Source: an uncultured Flavihumibacter sp.
GTDB lineage: Bacteria > Bacteroidota > Bacteroidia > Chitinophagales > Chitinophagaceae
NCBI GenBank assembly: GCA_946482545.1
Contig: CAMLRX010000032.1
Span: 1 to 41,399, forward strand
Direction: 5' to 3'
DNA: 41,399 nucleotides
The position numbers and the translations under genes were made by a program. Shown here piece after piece: positions 15,849 to 24,852 of the stretch; positions within the stretch are counted from its first letter, which is position 1, and every line of letters begins with the position of its first letter. Below the pieces are notes generated by a model. The model was not told where the DNA came from. It saw only the letters and a program-made list of their open reading frames with translations, and searched no databases.

Positions 15849-18800
15849 CGCGATCGTTTCCAGCTAAAAATACCCATGTATTATTTTTGTTCCTGGTGCT
15901 TTTCTTTGTTTCCCAAAGCGCATACGCCCAGCCTGTGGCTGATTTTTCCAGCAATAAAACCACCGGCTGTGTTCCGCTAGGCGGGGTGAATTTCACTGAT
16001 TTGTCAACAGGAGGCACGGTCGTTAACCGGCGCTGGGACCTTGGAAACGGCACCATCATTCCCAACGGACCAGCCGTAGTGGGCACCAACTACCTGAATG
16101 ATGGCACTTTCACCGTTAAACTGACGGTCACTTTTTCAGGTGGGGAGGTTTTATCCGCCGAAAAAAAGATCGTAGTCCACCCAAAGCCGGTCGTGAAATT
16201 TTCCGCCTCGGTTACCGAAGGATGTATTCCGCTGAACACACAGTTCAAAGATGAATCCACTACCGCAACGGGCACTATTACAGATCATGTATGGGATTTC
16301 GGCGCAGCGGGAAGTACTGCAGCCAACCCATCTTTTTCCTACACCGCGAACGGAACCTATAATGTGTCGCTGCTGGTCACCAACAGTTGGGGTTGCGCCA
16401 GTGATGCCGTTACTGTTCCCGCATATATAAAAGTATATCCGCGGCCGCAGGCTTCCTTCTCTATTCCTGTCAATGCCTCGTGTAACCTGCCTTTCACTGC
16501 AAACTTCGTAAACAACACTTCCGGCGATGGCACCATCACTTATAACTGGGACCTGGGAAATGGCAATACATCTACGGAAAGAGAACCTTCGGCCACGTAT
16601 ACCACCGCTGGTGTGTACAGGGTAAGGCTCACCGCGCAGAATGGTCCGGGTTGCACCAGCACTTACACGGCGCCCACAGAAATTTACGCGGGCACGCCGG
16701 AAGTAACCATCAATGCGGCTGCTACCGCCTGTACCAATACAGCCGTTCCTTTTACAGCAGCCGTTACGCCCGCCGCTTTCGGCCATACCTATAAGTGGAC
16801 GTTCAGCGACAATGGTACCATCCGCACCGGTCAGTCTCCTTCCTATACATTTACCAATCCCGGTACCTACAAAGTATTCGTGGAAGCGACCAACCAGGCC
16901 GGATGTAAAGCCACTGCTGAACATGAAATTACGGTGCGCTCCGCGCCATCCGCCGCTTTTGCAGCAGATAAAACCGTTTCCTGCCAGTTTCCTTTCGCTG
17001 TTCAGTTTACACCCGATGTAGTATCGCCGGATGTAAGTTACTCCTGGACCTTCGGCGATGGTCAGACTTCTACCGAAACGGCCCCGCAACATACGTATAT
17101 GCAAACGGGTTATTTTACGGTACGCCTTCAAACCAAAGATATTTCCATTCCCGACGGCTGTACCACTACGGAAACCAAAAGCAGTTACATCCGCATTCAA
17201 CGCCCAACTGTGGATTTTACTTATACACCTCCTGCCGGTTGTCGCCCGTTGCCCGTAAAATTCACTGCCAGGGTCAATAACCTCACAGAACTGGTGGCGA
17301 ATTATACCTGGATATTCGGAGACGGAAACACAGTTACCGTTACCAACCCTGAATACACCCATATTTACAACAATGCCGGTAATTTCCAGGCGAAACTTAT
17401 TATCCAAACGGTATCGGGTTGCACGGAAGAATCGATCCTGAAACCCGTGGCGGTAGCTGCGCTTTGTGACGACGATGGCTCCGGTGGCGGAGGCGGTGGG
17501 GGCGGGGCAGGATTTGGCGTAGGTAAATCCTGTACTGATAAATATACGGTCACCTTTACCAATACGGAACCGGATACGGAAGTACTCAGTTGGAATTTCG
17601 GAGACGGATCACCCTTGTACAACACGGCTCCGCTTGAAAATGTAACACATAGTTTTCCCAATACTGGTAAGGAGTACATTGTAACCATCACCCGCAGACA
17701 TATTCCTTCCGGGCAGGTGTACGACGCGCAGAAGCGGGTGATTATTATTGATGAGAAGGCCGATTTCGAACCCGATCTCACCGATATCTGCGCTGGAAAA
17801 ACCGTTCAGTTCACGCCGCGCAACATCAATGCCGCGAACATCTCAACATACACCTGGGATTTCGGAGATGGTTCCACACCTCGGGTCATCAATAATCTCG
17901 CTTATTTTAACGCTTATGGTATTTACCTGGATGGCAAAACTTCGTACACCTATAACAACAATGGCACGTTCCCGGTTACACTTACCATCACCGATAAATT
18001 GGGTTGTACTGATGTAAGTACTTTCACATCGCCCATTTCCGTAAAAGCGCCGGAAGCAGCTTTCTCACCTTCGTTATTTACCACCTGTGACGAAAACTTC
18101 GATGTGGTATTCACCGATGCTTCCATTCCAAACGGCAGTACACCGATCGTTGCATGGGAATGGAATTTTGGTGATGGACAAACGTTGAACCGTACTGATG
18201 ATGCATCCGTTCAGCATTCGTTTTCCAACCAGTCCTTCTACCGCGAATTTAATGCGCGCCTCCGGGTAAGGGACCAGATCGGTTGCGAAAATGAAGTGAC
18301 CCATCTGGTAAAAAGTTACCGCCCCAAAGCCAATTTCAGCAGCGCCGATGTATTGACCTGCGGAAAGTACACCATCTCTTTCAGCAACAATTCCTCCGCC
18401 CGGAATGCGACCTATCAATGGGAATACGGCGACAATACTACCGCTACCGGATATGCGCCATCACATACTTATGCCGTGGATGGCGACTATACCATCCGCC
18501 TGACGGCCACCGACGAAAATGGCTGTGTGGCCACGGAAGAAAAACCCGCGTATATCAGACTGGTAAAGCCTCAGGCCGATTTTACCGTGGATGGAGATGA
18601 TAAATGTGCGCCTGTTGCTTTGGTGCTGAAAGACAATTCAACCTTCGCCAGCAGTTATTCCTGGGACTTCGGCGATGGGGGAACGGGTACTTCTGACAAA
18701 AATCCTTCTCCGCATATTTACGCCGTGCCCGGTTTCTACGATATTACACTTCGGGTGAAAGGGGTGGGCGGATGCGAAAGTAGTATTACAAAGAAAGTCC

Positions 18801-20569
18801 GCGTGAAAGGACCCATCGGCAACTTAACCACAGGCCCCGCATTGGGGTGCGCGCCATTTAATTTCAATATGCAGGTTACTGGTTCCAACATCACCACTTA
18901 TGCCTGGGATTTCGGCGACGGTACGCCTGTAAACCCCTCCACTTCAGCAGATAAAGTGGCGCATATTTATCCATCGTATGGGCAGTACCTTCCGAATGTG
19001 ATTCTTTCCAGTCCTGAAGGATGCCAGTACACCCTTAAAATGACCGATCCCGTTGTGGTGGATGATGCGCTGGCTTCTTTCTCCATCAATAGAAATAACT
19101 TCTGCGATACCGCAATGGTCAATATCTCCAACAATTCCTTCTTCCCGTTCGGAAACCAGGGTTCGTTCCAATGGAAGTTCGGCGATGGAACATTTTCAAC
19201 CGATGCAGCTCCCGGCACACATAGCTATAATAAACCGGGATCCTATACGATACAACTGATCGCTACAAGCATCAATGGATGCCGCAATGAAATGGCACTT
19301 GCACAACCCATCCATATCGCCACACCGCCACAATTGAGTATTGCCGGTAGTATGGAACAATGCGCGGGCGAAACGCGCAGCTTTGAAGCGGGCATTGTTT
19401 CTGAAGATAAGGTTACGGGCTACCAATGGCTGCTGGATGATCAACCGGCCGCAACGGACGCGCCTTTTGTGCAGCGCTTTCCAACAGCGGGCGTGTATGA
19501 ACTTGGTCTCGCCGTGCAAACACAGCACGGTTGCCTGGATACGTTGTTTAAAGAATATACGGTTCATCGCTTGCCCGTTCCTTCCGCTTCACCCAATACC
19601 ACGATATGTATTGGAACAGGTGTTTCTCTCCACGCGACGGATGGTATAAAATATGAATGGAATCCTGCCACACCGCTTGATAACGCGGCCATTGCCACAC
19701 CCTTCGCTACTCCTTTAACCGATACCCGCTTTACCGTGAAAGTGACCAACGAATTCGGATGCACACAGGAAGAAAGCATCACCATAAAAGTGGACGAACG
19801 CGTTGCTTTGAAAGTGAGCGATGACGCGGTGATCTGCCTTGGCGACCGTGTACGTTTGAGCGCCTCGGGCAATACAGATCAATTCCTTTGGACACCTGCG
19901 AATGGATTGTCTGATCCTGCTGTCGCACGCCCTTTCGCGTCTCCGGTTGTTACTACCCGTTATACGGTGACCGGCTTCAGCAAGAATGTTTGTCCGGATG
20001 AAACCGGTTCTGTTACAGTAACGGTGGGTTCCATTCCGACTGTTGATCTGGGGCCCGACAGAGAAGTGGCGGCTGGTACCAGGATCACCCTGGCGCCGGT
20101 GGTGAGCCAGGATGTTGTCCGGTATGAATGGACGCCTTCCACGGGACTTACCTGCACGGATTGTAAGACCCCGCAATTCAATGCCGACAAAACCATCACG
20201 TACCGCTTGCGCGTAAAAACGCAGTACGATTGCGAAGCCAGCGATGCCGTGAACATTAAAGTGTTGTGCGGTGCGGATGCAGTGTACATTCCCAATGGAT
20301 TTACCCCCAATGGCGATGGCCATAATGATGTGTTTTTCATCAAAGGATTCGGTATCCGCCTGGTGAAGAAACTCCAGGTATTTGACCGCTGGGGGCAGGT
20401 GGTGTATTCTGTAGTGAATATTGCCCCGAACGATGCCTCCAAAGGATGGAAGGGCACCGTGAAAGGGAAGATGCCCCAATCAAATGCTACTTTCGTGTAC
20501 GTAGTGGAAGCGGAGTGCCATGAGGGGGGTACGATATTGCTGAAGGGAACGGTAACGGTGGTGCGGTAG
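15845..20569 (+). CDS. Giant PKD-repeat protein with T9SS type B sorting domain
   Basis: A 1574-residue secreted or surface protein. A signal peptide (KNTHVLFLFLVLFFVSQSAYAQ) is followed by about 13 clear PKD domains, each with a W-x-(F/L)-G-(D/N)-G core (for example YSWTFGDG, YTWDFGDG, WEWNFGDG, YAWDFGDG), plus a degenerate one (YQWLLDD). Most begin with a Cys-Pro-Leu/Phe motif and end in a Gly-Cys, suggesting one disulfide per domain. A poly-Gly linker (about 545-555) splits the array. Three repeats of the type YEWNPATPLDN / FLWTPANGLSD / YEWTPSTGLTC follow, then the C-terminal domain VYIPNGFTPNGDGHNDVF...VFDRWGQVVY, typical of gliding-motility-associated type B T9SS cargo. Likely an adhesin or matrix protein. 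The start is uncertain: the only in-frame start after the stop at 15821 is the GTG, overlapped by the short ORF. Confidence 0.9.
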   Translation: MTRSFPAKNTHVLFLFLVLFFVSQSAYAQPVADFSSNKTTGCVPLGGVNFTDLSTGGTVVNRRWDLGNGTIIPNGPAVVGTNYLNDGTFTVKLTVTFSGGEVLSAEKKIVVHPKPVVKFSASVTEGCIPLNTQFKDESTTATGTITDHVWDFGAAGSTAANPSFSYTANGTYNVSLLVTNSWGCASDAVTVPAYIKVYPRPQASFSIPVNASCNLPFTANFVNNTSGDGTITYNWDLGNGNTSTEREPSATYTTAGVYRVRLTAQNGPGCTSTYTAPTEIYAGTPEVTINAAATACTNTAVPFTAAVTPAAFGHTYKWTFSDNGTIRTGQSPSYTFTNPGTYKVFVEATNQAGCKATAEHEITVRSAPSAAFAADKTVSCQFPFAVQFTPDVVSPDVSYSWTFGDGQTSTETAPQHTYMQTGYFTVRLQTKDISIPDGCTTTETKSSYIRIQRPTVDFTYTPPAGCRPLPVKFTARVNNLTELVANYTWIFGDGNTVTVTNPEYTHIYNNAGNFQAKLIIQTVSGCTEESILKPVAVAALCDDDGSGGGGGGGGAGFGVGKSCTDKYTVTFTNTEPDTEVLSWNFGDGSPLYNTAPLENVTHSFPNTGKEYIVTITRRHIPSGQVYDAQKRVIIIDEKADFEPDLTDICAGKTVQFTPRNINAANISTYTWDFGDGSTPRVINNLAYFNAYGIYLDGKTSYTYNNNGTFPVTLTITDKLGCTDVSTFTSPISVKAPEAAFSPSLFTTCDENFDVVFTDASIPNGSTPIVAWEWNFGDGQTLNRTDDASVQHSFSNQSFYREFNARLRVRDQIGCENEVTHLVKSYRPKANFSSADVLTCGKYTISFSNNSSARNATYQWEYGDNTTATGYAPSHTYAVDGDYTIRLTATDENGCVATEEKPAYIRLVKPQADFTVDGDDKCAPVALVLKDNSTFASSYSWDFGDGGTGTSDKNPSPHIYAVPGFYDITLRVKGVGGCESSITKKVRVKGPIGNLTTGPALGCAPFNFNMQVTGSNITTYAWDFGDGTPVNPSTSADKVAHIYPSYGQYLPNVILSSPEGCQYTLKMTDPVVVDDALASFSINRNNFCDTAMVNISNNSFFPFGNQGSFQWKFGDGTFSTDAAPGTHSYNKPGSYTIQLIATSINGCRNEMALAQPIHIATPPQLSIAGSMEQCAGETRSFEAGIVSEDKVTGYQWLLDDQPAATDAPFVQRFPTAGVYELGLAVQTQHGCLDTLFKEYTVHRLPVPSASPNTTICIGTGVSLHATDGIKYEWNPATPLDNAAIATPFATPLTDTRFTVKVTNEFGCTQEESITIKVDERVALKVSDDAVICLGDRVRLSASGNTDQFLWTPANGLSDPAVARPFASPVVTTRYTVTGFSKNVCPDETGSVTVTVGSIPTVDLGPDREVAAGTRITLAPVVSQDVVRYEWTPSTGLTCTDCKTPQFNADKTITYRLRVKTQYDCEASDAVNIKVLCGADAVYIPNGFTPNGDGHNDVFFIKGFGIRLVKKLQVFDRWGQVVYSVVNIAPNDASKGWKGTVKGKMPQSNATFVYVVEAECHEGGTILLKGTVTVVR

Positions 20570-20584
20570 CGTTGTCTGGCGAAC

Positions 20585-20616
20585 ATTGCAAATTTCCTGT
20601 TCTTGCCTTACTTTTG
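20585..20616 (+). promoter_or_regulatory. Promoter of the M48 protease gene
   Basis: ATTG at 20585-20588, a 20-nt spacer, and TACTTTTG at 20609-20616 fit the Bacteroidota -33/-7 pair with one mismatch in the -33 box. The ATG is 31 nt further on. Confidence 0.55.
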
Positions 20617-20647
20617 CCGCAAACGACCATTAAACCCTGGCCGCAAT

Positions 20648-22060
20648 ATGCGCTTATTCATACCCTTTTCCATGGCTGTCCTGCTGTTCGCGGCAATCGG
20701 CTCTCCTATGTTCACCCTTGCCCAGGATGTGTTTCAATACAGTTCTTCTCTGGCAGATACAGCGGCAAAACCAAAATTGCTCCAGCTTACAACCCGTAAA
20801 TTTGAAGCAGATAAAAATAACCTTTCAGGAACGTATAAAAAGGAACTGGAAAAGGAATATGCGGAACGGTTCAATTATATCCGTAAGCTTTACGACCAGC
20901 AGGAACTGATGCTTGACGGTGAGGCGAAAGCGTACCTCGACCAGCTTTCTGAAAGTATTCTTCAACACAACCCTGAATTGGCGGCACTTCAGCCCAGAGT
21001 ACTTTTTTCCAGAAATTATATTCCCAACGCGGCGAGCTACGGCGAAGGAACCATTCTTTTCCATGCGGGCCTGTTCAGCAGGTTGAAGAACGAAAGTCAG
21101 GCGGCGTTTGTGCTGTGTCATGAACTCGCGCATTATTACCTGGATCATTCCAACAAACGGATCGCGCAGTACGTAAATACAGTGAACTCAAAGGAGTTCC
21201 AGCAGCAATTAAAGGAGATTCAGAAATCAGCATACATGAAAAACCGCGCGGTGAACGAGCTGGCGCAATCTGTTTCTTATAAAAACCGGCGGCATGGTCG
21301 TTACAATGAATCTGAAGCCGATTCTATGGCATTGGAGTTTTTACGGAGAACAGATTTTGATATACGCGAATCCCTTACTGCGTTGGCATTGCTGGACAGT
21401 ATAGATGGGCACAAGCATCCGGGACTTTCAGTGAAAGAAGTGTTTAATTTCCCCCAATACCCGTTCCGGGAACGTTGGATCAGGCAGGCCTCAAAGTCTT
21501 TGGGAGAAGCGATGCTGGAGGCAGGAGCAGGAACAACAAAGGATTCGGCAGCCGCAGATTCACTAAAAACGCATCCGGATTGCAGCAAACGTATTGCCGA
21601 CCTCACTTCCAGGGCAAATGCCTATCATACACAGGAAAAGCAACTTTTTCTGGTCAACCGCACTACGTTCGAAAAACTCGGCCGCCGTTTCGATTACGAT
21701 ATCATTGATTATTGCTTTTTCAGCAAAGAAACCGGGCGAGCGCTTTTTTACGCGCTGCAGTTGTACAGGAAGGAAACCAACAACCCATACCTGGCCACCA
21801 TGATTGGCAAATGCCTGAACCAGTTGTATGACGCCCGCCTGGAGCACGTAATGAGTAAACACGCCGATGCGCCACACCCGGAAATGGAGCGGGAATACGC
21901 TGAGTTTCTTCGTTTCCTTCAAAACCTTAGCCTGACCGATATCGCTTCTCTGAATTATTATTTTTTACAAAGGGAAAGTTCAAAATACCCCGGATACAAA
22001 GATTTTCAGGAAGCAATGGCGAAAGCCACCGCTCATTTTAAGGCACAGTCATCCAACTAA
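20648..22060 (+). CDS. Exported M48-family zinc metalloprotease
   Basis: A 470-residue protein with a signal peptide (LFIPFSMAVLLFAAIGSPMFTLAQ). The M48 catalytic motif is HELAH (His158-Glu159-His162, in LCHELAHYYLDHSNKR), and the third zinc ligand is likely Glu223 in NESEADSMALEFL. Upstream NYIPNAASYGEGTILFHAGLFSRL matches the 'NAFA..G..I.v..GLl' strand before the active site in M48 proteases. The C-terminal half (about residues 290-470) is helical and TPR-like, resembling BepA-type periplasmic M48 proteins that act in envelope protein quality control. The ATG at 20648 is chosen over an in-frame TTG at 20603 since the latter overlaps the promoter. It is followed by the next gene after 29 bp, so both are probably co-transcribed. 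Confidence 0.88.
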   Translation: MRLFIPFSMAVLLFAAIGSPMFTLAQDVFQYSSSLADTAAKPKLLQLTTRKFEADKNNLSGTYKKELEKEYAERFNYIRKLYDQQELMLDGEAKAYLDQLSESILQHNPELAALQPRVLFSRNYIPNAASYGEGTILFHAGLFSRLKNESQAAFVLCHELAHYYLDHSNKRIAQYVNTVNSKEFQQQLKEIQKSAYMKNRAVNELAQSVSYKNRRHGRYNESEADSMALEFLRRTDFDIRESLTALALLDSIDGHKHPGLSVKEVFNFPQYPFRERWIRQASKSLGEAMLEAGAGTTKDSAAADSLKTHPDCSKRIADLTSRANAYHTQEKQLFLVNRTTFEKLGRRFDYDIIDYCFFSKETGRALFYALQLYRKETNNPYLATMIGKCLNQLYDARLEHVMSKHADAPHPEMEREYAEFLRFLQNLSLTDIASLNYYFLQRESSKYPGYKDFQEAMAKATAHFKAQSSN

Positions 22061-22089
22061 TATTCATCTAAACCCTTAACCCCAGACAC

Positions 22090-23658
22090 ATGATCAGGAA
22101 ATTTTTACCAGGATTGCTGCTCTGCGTATTGCCGATGGTACACCAGGCGCAGCAAAAGTTATCGATCGACAACATCCGTTCCGTATCGTTACGGAATTTC
22201 GGAACCATCGTTGAATCAGAAGAAGTGAAAGGCTACTTCGTGTATTATATCTCCGACAAGGTGGATAAGAATACCAATGAGTACACCATCCAGATCATCG
22301 ATGAAAATCTGGCGCCCATTAAGAATATCGTTTTTCAGTCGGATAAGGATGATCATCTGCTGGAAACTTCTTTCAACCAAAATTCCCTGATGTTCATGTT
22401 CTTCAACAAGAAGTTGAAAACATTTACCTCTAAGGTGTACGCGTTGGACGGCAAATTGAAATACACGTATATGAAGGAGATCGATAAAAGATCTATGGCC
22501 TATCTTTCCGCGCTTCCATCCATGAAAATGAATGAAGAGGAAGGCCAGAACAAATTCCTGTACGACGTGGCCGATAAGGGCTATGTTTCAGTGATCCCCC
22601 TGAGAAATGGAAAAGATTATTCTTTCGAAGTGAATATCTTCCGCAGTGATACCAAAAAGCAGATCACTTATGTGCAGGAAGATGAGGGATATAAGTTCTA
22701 CCAGGCTTCTTACCTGGGTGCCACATCAAATATTGCATTATTTGAAGTGATGAAGAAAGAAAAGATGATGTCCAACAAAATAGAAAGCTCGCTTTTGGGG
22801 ATCGATTTGTCCAATGGCCGGAAAGTATTTGACATCAGGGACGATCTTACCAAATATAAGTTTCTGCCCATCAACATTTCCACGCTTACCGGAACGAACA
22901 ATATCCTGATACTGGGTACTTATTATGATAAGGATTCCAAACTCGCGAAGGATGCCACATTGGGAATTGCAGCGGTTACAATTGATCCGAAAGGAAAAAT
23001 CGTTTCACAGAAATACAACAGTTGGAGCACGGATTTCGCGAAACACCTCCCTGTAAGTTCCAAAGGGAAAATTGAAGACATTGGGTACCTCTATTTCCAT
23101 AAAATCATCCAGACCGAAACGGGTGAAATATTCTCGGTGGGAGAGGGCTACAAACGTGTGGCCAGCGCCGGTGGTATTGCGGGAACCGTGGCCCTCGCGG
23201 CGATGGGTGGATACAGCAGCTCGGTAAGCACCACCCGCCTGGATATTACCGATATGGTATTGGTGAAATTTAATAAGGAGTTTGATATCCTCGAGGCAAA
23301 AGTGTACGATAAAAACAAAAACAGGTTTTCACTGCCCGGAGGTGATTTTGTATCCCCGCACCTGCTCGCGTTGGGCGCAAAAGCAATGGGGGCTTACGAT
23401 TATGAATTTACGCGCACCGATAAAGACCATACACATTTCGTGGTGGGCTACAATGATTATGAGAAGGGAAAAGATTATAAAGGAACTGTTTTCCACAGCA
23501 TCTCCTACAACGGCGGAAAATTGACCACCGATAAGATTAACCTTAAATCTTCGGCCAGTTCTTTAAGAGTAATGCCAGGGAAACCAGGATTTATATTCAT
23601 TTCAGAATATTTTAAGAAAGATAAGAAAGTGGATATGCGCCTGGAAAAGATCAACTAA
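22090..23658 (+). CDS. Exported protein of unknown function (522 residues)
   Basis: I cannot assign it securely. The signal peptide is clear (IRKFLPGLLLCVLPMVHQAQQ). The mature part looks like an extended beta-sheet protein with repeated strand pairs: VKGYFVYYISDKVDKNTNEYTIQIID, LLETSFNQNSLMFMFFNKKLKTFTSKVY, NNILILGTYYDKDSKLAKDATLGIAAVTID, EIFSVGEGYKRV, TDMVLVKFNKEFDILEAKVYDK and HTHFVVGYNDYEKGKDYKGTVFHSISY. Such alternating 'report value and compare' strands suggest a beta-propeller. A short Gly/Ala-rich hydrophobic stretch (AGGIAGTVALAAMGGYSSS, about residue 357) is odd in that setting. It follows the M48 protease by 29 bp and ends at a terminator, so the two likely work together in the envelope. 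Confidence 0.7.
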   Translation: MIRKFLPGLLLCVLPMVHQAQQKLSIDNIRSVSLRNFGTIVESEEVKGYFVYYISDKVDKNTNEYTIQIIDENLAPIKNIVFQSDKDDHLLETSFNQNSLMFMFFNKKLKTFTSKVYALDGKLKYTYMKEIDKRSMAYLSALPSMKMNEEEGQNKFLYDVADKGYVSVIPLRNGKDYSFEVNIFRSDTKKQITYVQEDEGYKFYQASYLGATSNIALFEVMKKEKMMSNKIESSLLGIDLSNGRKVFDIRDDLTKYKFLPINISTLTGTNNILILGTYYDKDSKLAKDATLGIAAVTIDPKGKIVSQKYNSWSTDFAKHLPVSSKGKIEDIGYLYFHKIIQTETGEIFSVGEGYKRVASAGGIAGTVALAAMGGYSSSVSTTRLDITDMVLVKFNKEFDILEAKVYDKNKNRFSLPGGDFVSPHLLALGAKAMGAYDYEFTRTDKDHTHFVVGYNDYEKGKDYKGTVFHSISYNGGKLTTDKINLKSSASSLRVMPGKPGFIFISEYFKKDKKVDMRLEKIN

Positions 23659-23678
23659 GCATTGCATACTATCAGATG

Positions 23679-23714
23679 AGAGCATACAGCCGAAAGGTTG
23701 TGTGCTCTTTTTTT
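23679..23714 (+). terminator. Rho-independent terminator after the protease operon
   Basis: A 13-bp stem (AGAGCATACAGCC with GGTTGTGTGCTCT, two G-U pairs), a GAAA tetraloop and a seven-T run, 20 bp behind the stop at 23658. Confidence 0.9.
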
Positions 23715-23851
23715 GCTGTTAACCTGGTTGAAATGGCACGAAGCAATCCGTTTAAAAAACAACCTGCTATCCGTGTTAACACCTTTGTGCCGATCGGAGT
23801 GCAAGCATAACTTTGCTGTTAATAAAGATGGTTTGTATTCCAGGGCAGGCA

Positions 23852-23880
23852 TTTGTTCCGTGAATGTTATATTAGCTTTG
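23852..23880 (+). promoter_or_regulatory. Promoter of the HIBADH-like gene
   Basis: TTTG at 23852-23855 and TAGCTTTG at 23873-23880, separated by 17 nt, match the Bacteroidota -33/-7 boxes, with a slightly short spacer. The ATG is 18 nt downstream. Confidence 0.6.
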
Positions 23881-23898
23881 ATTTTAAAACAAACCACT

Positions 23899-24756
23899 AT
23901 GATTAGTTTTTTAGGAACAGGACTATTGGGCAGTGCTTTTGTAAGAGCCTTGTTGAAGAAGGGAGAGCAGGTGAAAGTATGGAACCGTTCGAAAGAAAAG
24001 GCGGAGGCACTTGTTGCGGAAGGGGCATTGCTGGGTGAAACATTGGCGGAGGCAGTACAGGGGGTTTCAAGGGTGCACCTGGTATTGTCCGACGATGCTT
24101 CCGTGGATAGTGTGCTCTCGGCAGCGGAACCGGCTTTGCAACCTGGAGTATACTTGATCGACCACACCACAACCTCGGTAGATGGTGCCCGTAAGCGTAC
24201 GGCAGATTGGGCTGCGAAAGGGATAAATTATGTACACGTACCGGTGTTTATGGGGCCTGCAAATGCGTTGGAAGGTTCCGGTGTGATGTTGCTGTCTGGA
24301 GTGCCTGCCTTACTGGAGCCTTTGCGTCCATGGCTTGCGCCTATGACGGGTAAATTGGTGGAGCTTGGCGAAGAGACTGGTCGTGCAGCGGCAGTAAAGT
24401 TGCTCGGCAATATGTTCCTGATCACACTTACAGGTGGCTTCTCCGATATGCTGGCCACCGCTCAGGCGATGGATGTGCCGCCAACCGCTATCAGTGAGCT
24501 TTTTGCTTCCTGGAACCCGGGAGCATTGGCACCAGGAAGGTACCAGCGTATTGTTTCCGCACCTTTCGATGAGCCGTCATGGGAATTGCAGATGGCGCGT
24601 AAAGATGCCAGGTTGATGATGGAAGAAGCTGCAAAAGGTGGAAAAGAACTTACGGTGATACCCGCTGTTGCAAAAGTGATGGACGAGTGGATTGGAAAAG
24701 GTTTTGGGAATAAAGACTGGACGGTTATTGTAAAGGATCATTTGCCGGGGGAATAG
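23899..24756 (+). CDS. NAD(P)-dependent oxidoreductase, 3-hydroxyisobutyrate dehydrogenase-like
   Basis: A 285-residue soluble beta-hydroxyacid dehydrogenase. The N-terminal Rossmann fold starts at once with FLGTGLLGSAFVRALLKKGEQVKVWNRS (GxGxxG dinucleotide motif). Then come LVLSDDASVDSVL, the substrate-site region YLIDHTTTSVDGARKRTADWAAKGINYVHVPVFMGP, where the usual DAPVSGG motif is replaced by HVPVFMG, and the catalytic lysine Lys167 in AAVKLLGNMF. The all-helical C-terminal domain ends in DWTVIVKD. The changed substrate loop resembles the glyoxylate/succinic-semialdehyde reductase-like or imine reductase-like branches of the family, so the substrate is open. A longer frame reaches 23698, but the promoter and the Rossmann motif fix the start at 23899. 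A single gene. Confidence 0.85.
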   Translation: MISFLGTGLLGSAFVRALLKKGEQVKVWNRSKEKAEALVAEGALLGETLAEAVQGVSRVHLVLSDDASVDSVLSAAEPALQPGVYLIDHTTTSVDGARKRTADWAAKGINYVHVPVFMGPANALEGSGVMLLSGVPALLEPLRPWLAPMTGKLVELGEETGRAAAVKLLGNMFLITLTGGFSDMLATAQAMDVPPTAISELFASWNPGALAPGRYQRIVSAPFDEPSWELQMARKDARLMMEEAAKGGKELTVIPAVAKVMDEWIGKGFGNKDWTVIVKDHLPGE

Positions 24757-24793
24757 CCTTGTTGCTGCGGTTGATATGCAGATTGATAAAAGA

Positions 24794-24841
24794 ACAGGCT
24801 ATCTTTTGAACGGAGGATTGATCCGGGGAAAGATAGCCTGT
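24794..24841 (-). terminator. Long inverted repeat between convergent genes, probable terminator
   Basis: A perfect 13-bp stem (ACAGGCTATCTTT with AAAGATAGCCTGT) around a 22-nt loop. On the minus strand it is followed by a T-rich stretch (TTCTTTTATC), so it likely ends the 24853-25299 transcript; the plus side has no T-tract. Confidence 0.6.
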
Positions 24842-24852
24842 ATACAAAGCCG

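Noticed and set aside
16151..17407. 418-residue minus-strand ORF inside the PKD gene
   Set aside because: Shadow of the repeated Gly/Thr-rich PKD coding sequence; full of the reverse-translated repeats.
17480..17525. Poly-Gly tract as a possible frameshift or slippage site in the PKD gene
   Set aside because: The reading frame continues with good PKD motifs on both sides and the tract mixes GGC/GGA/GGT/GGG codons, so it is a real linker with little slippage potential.
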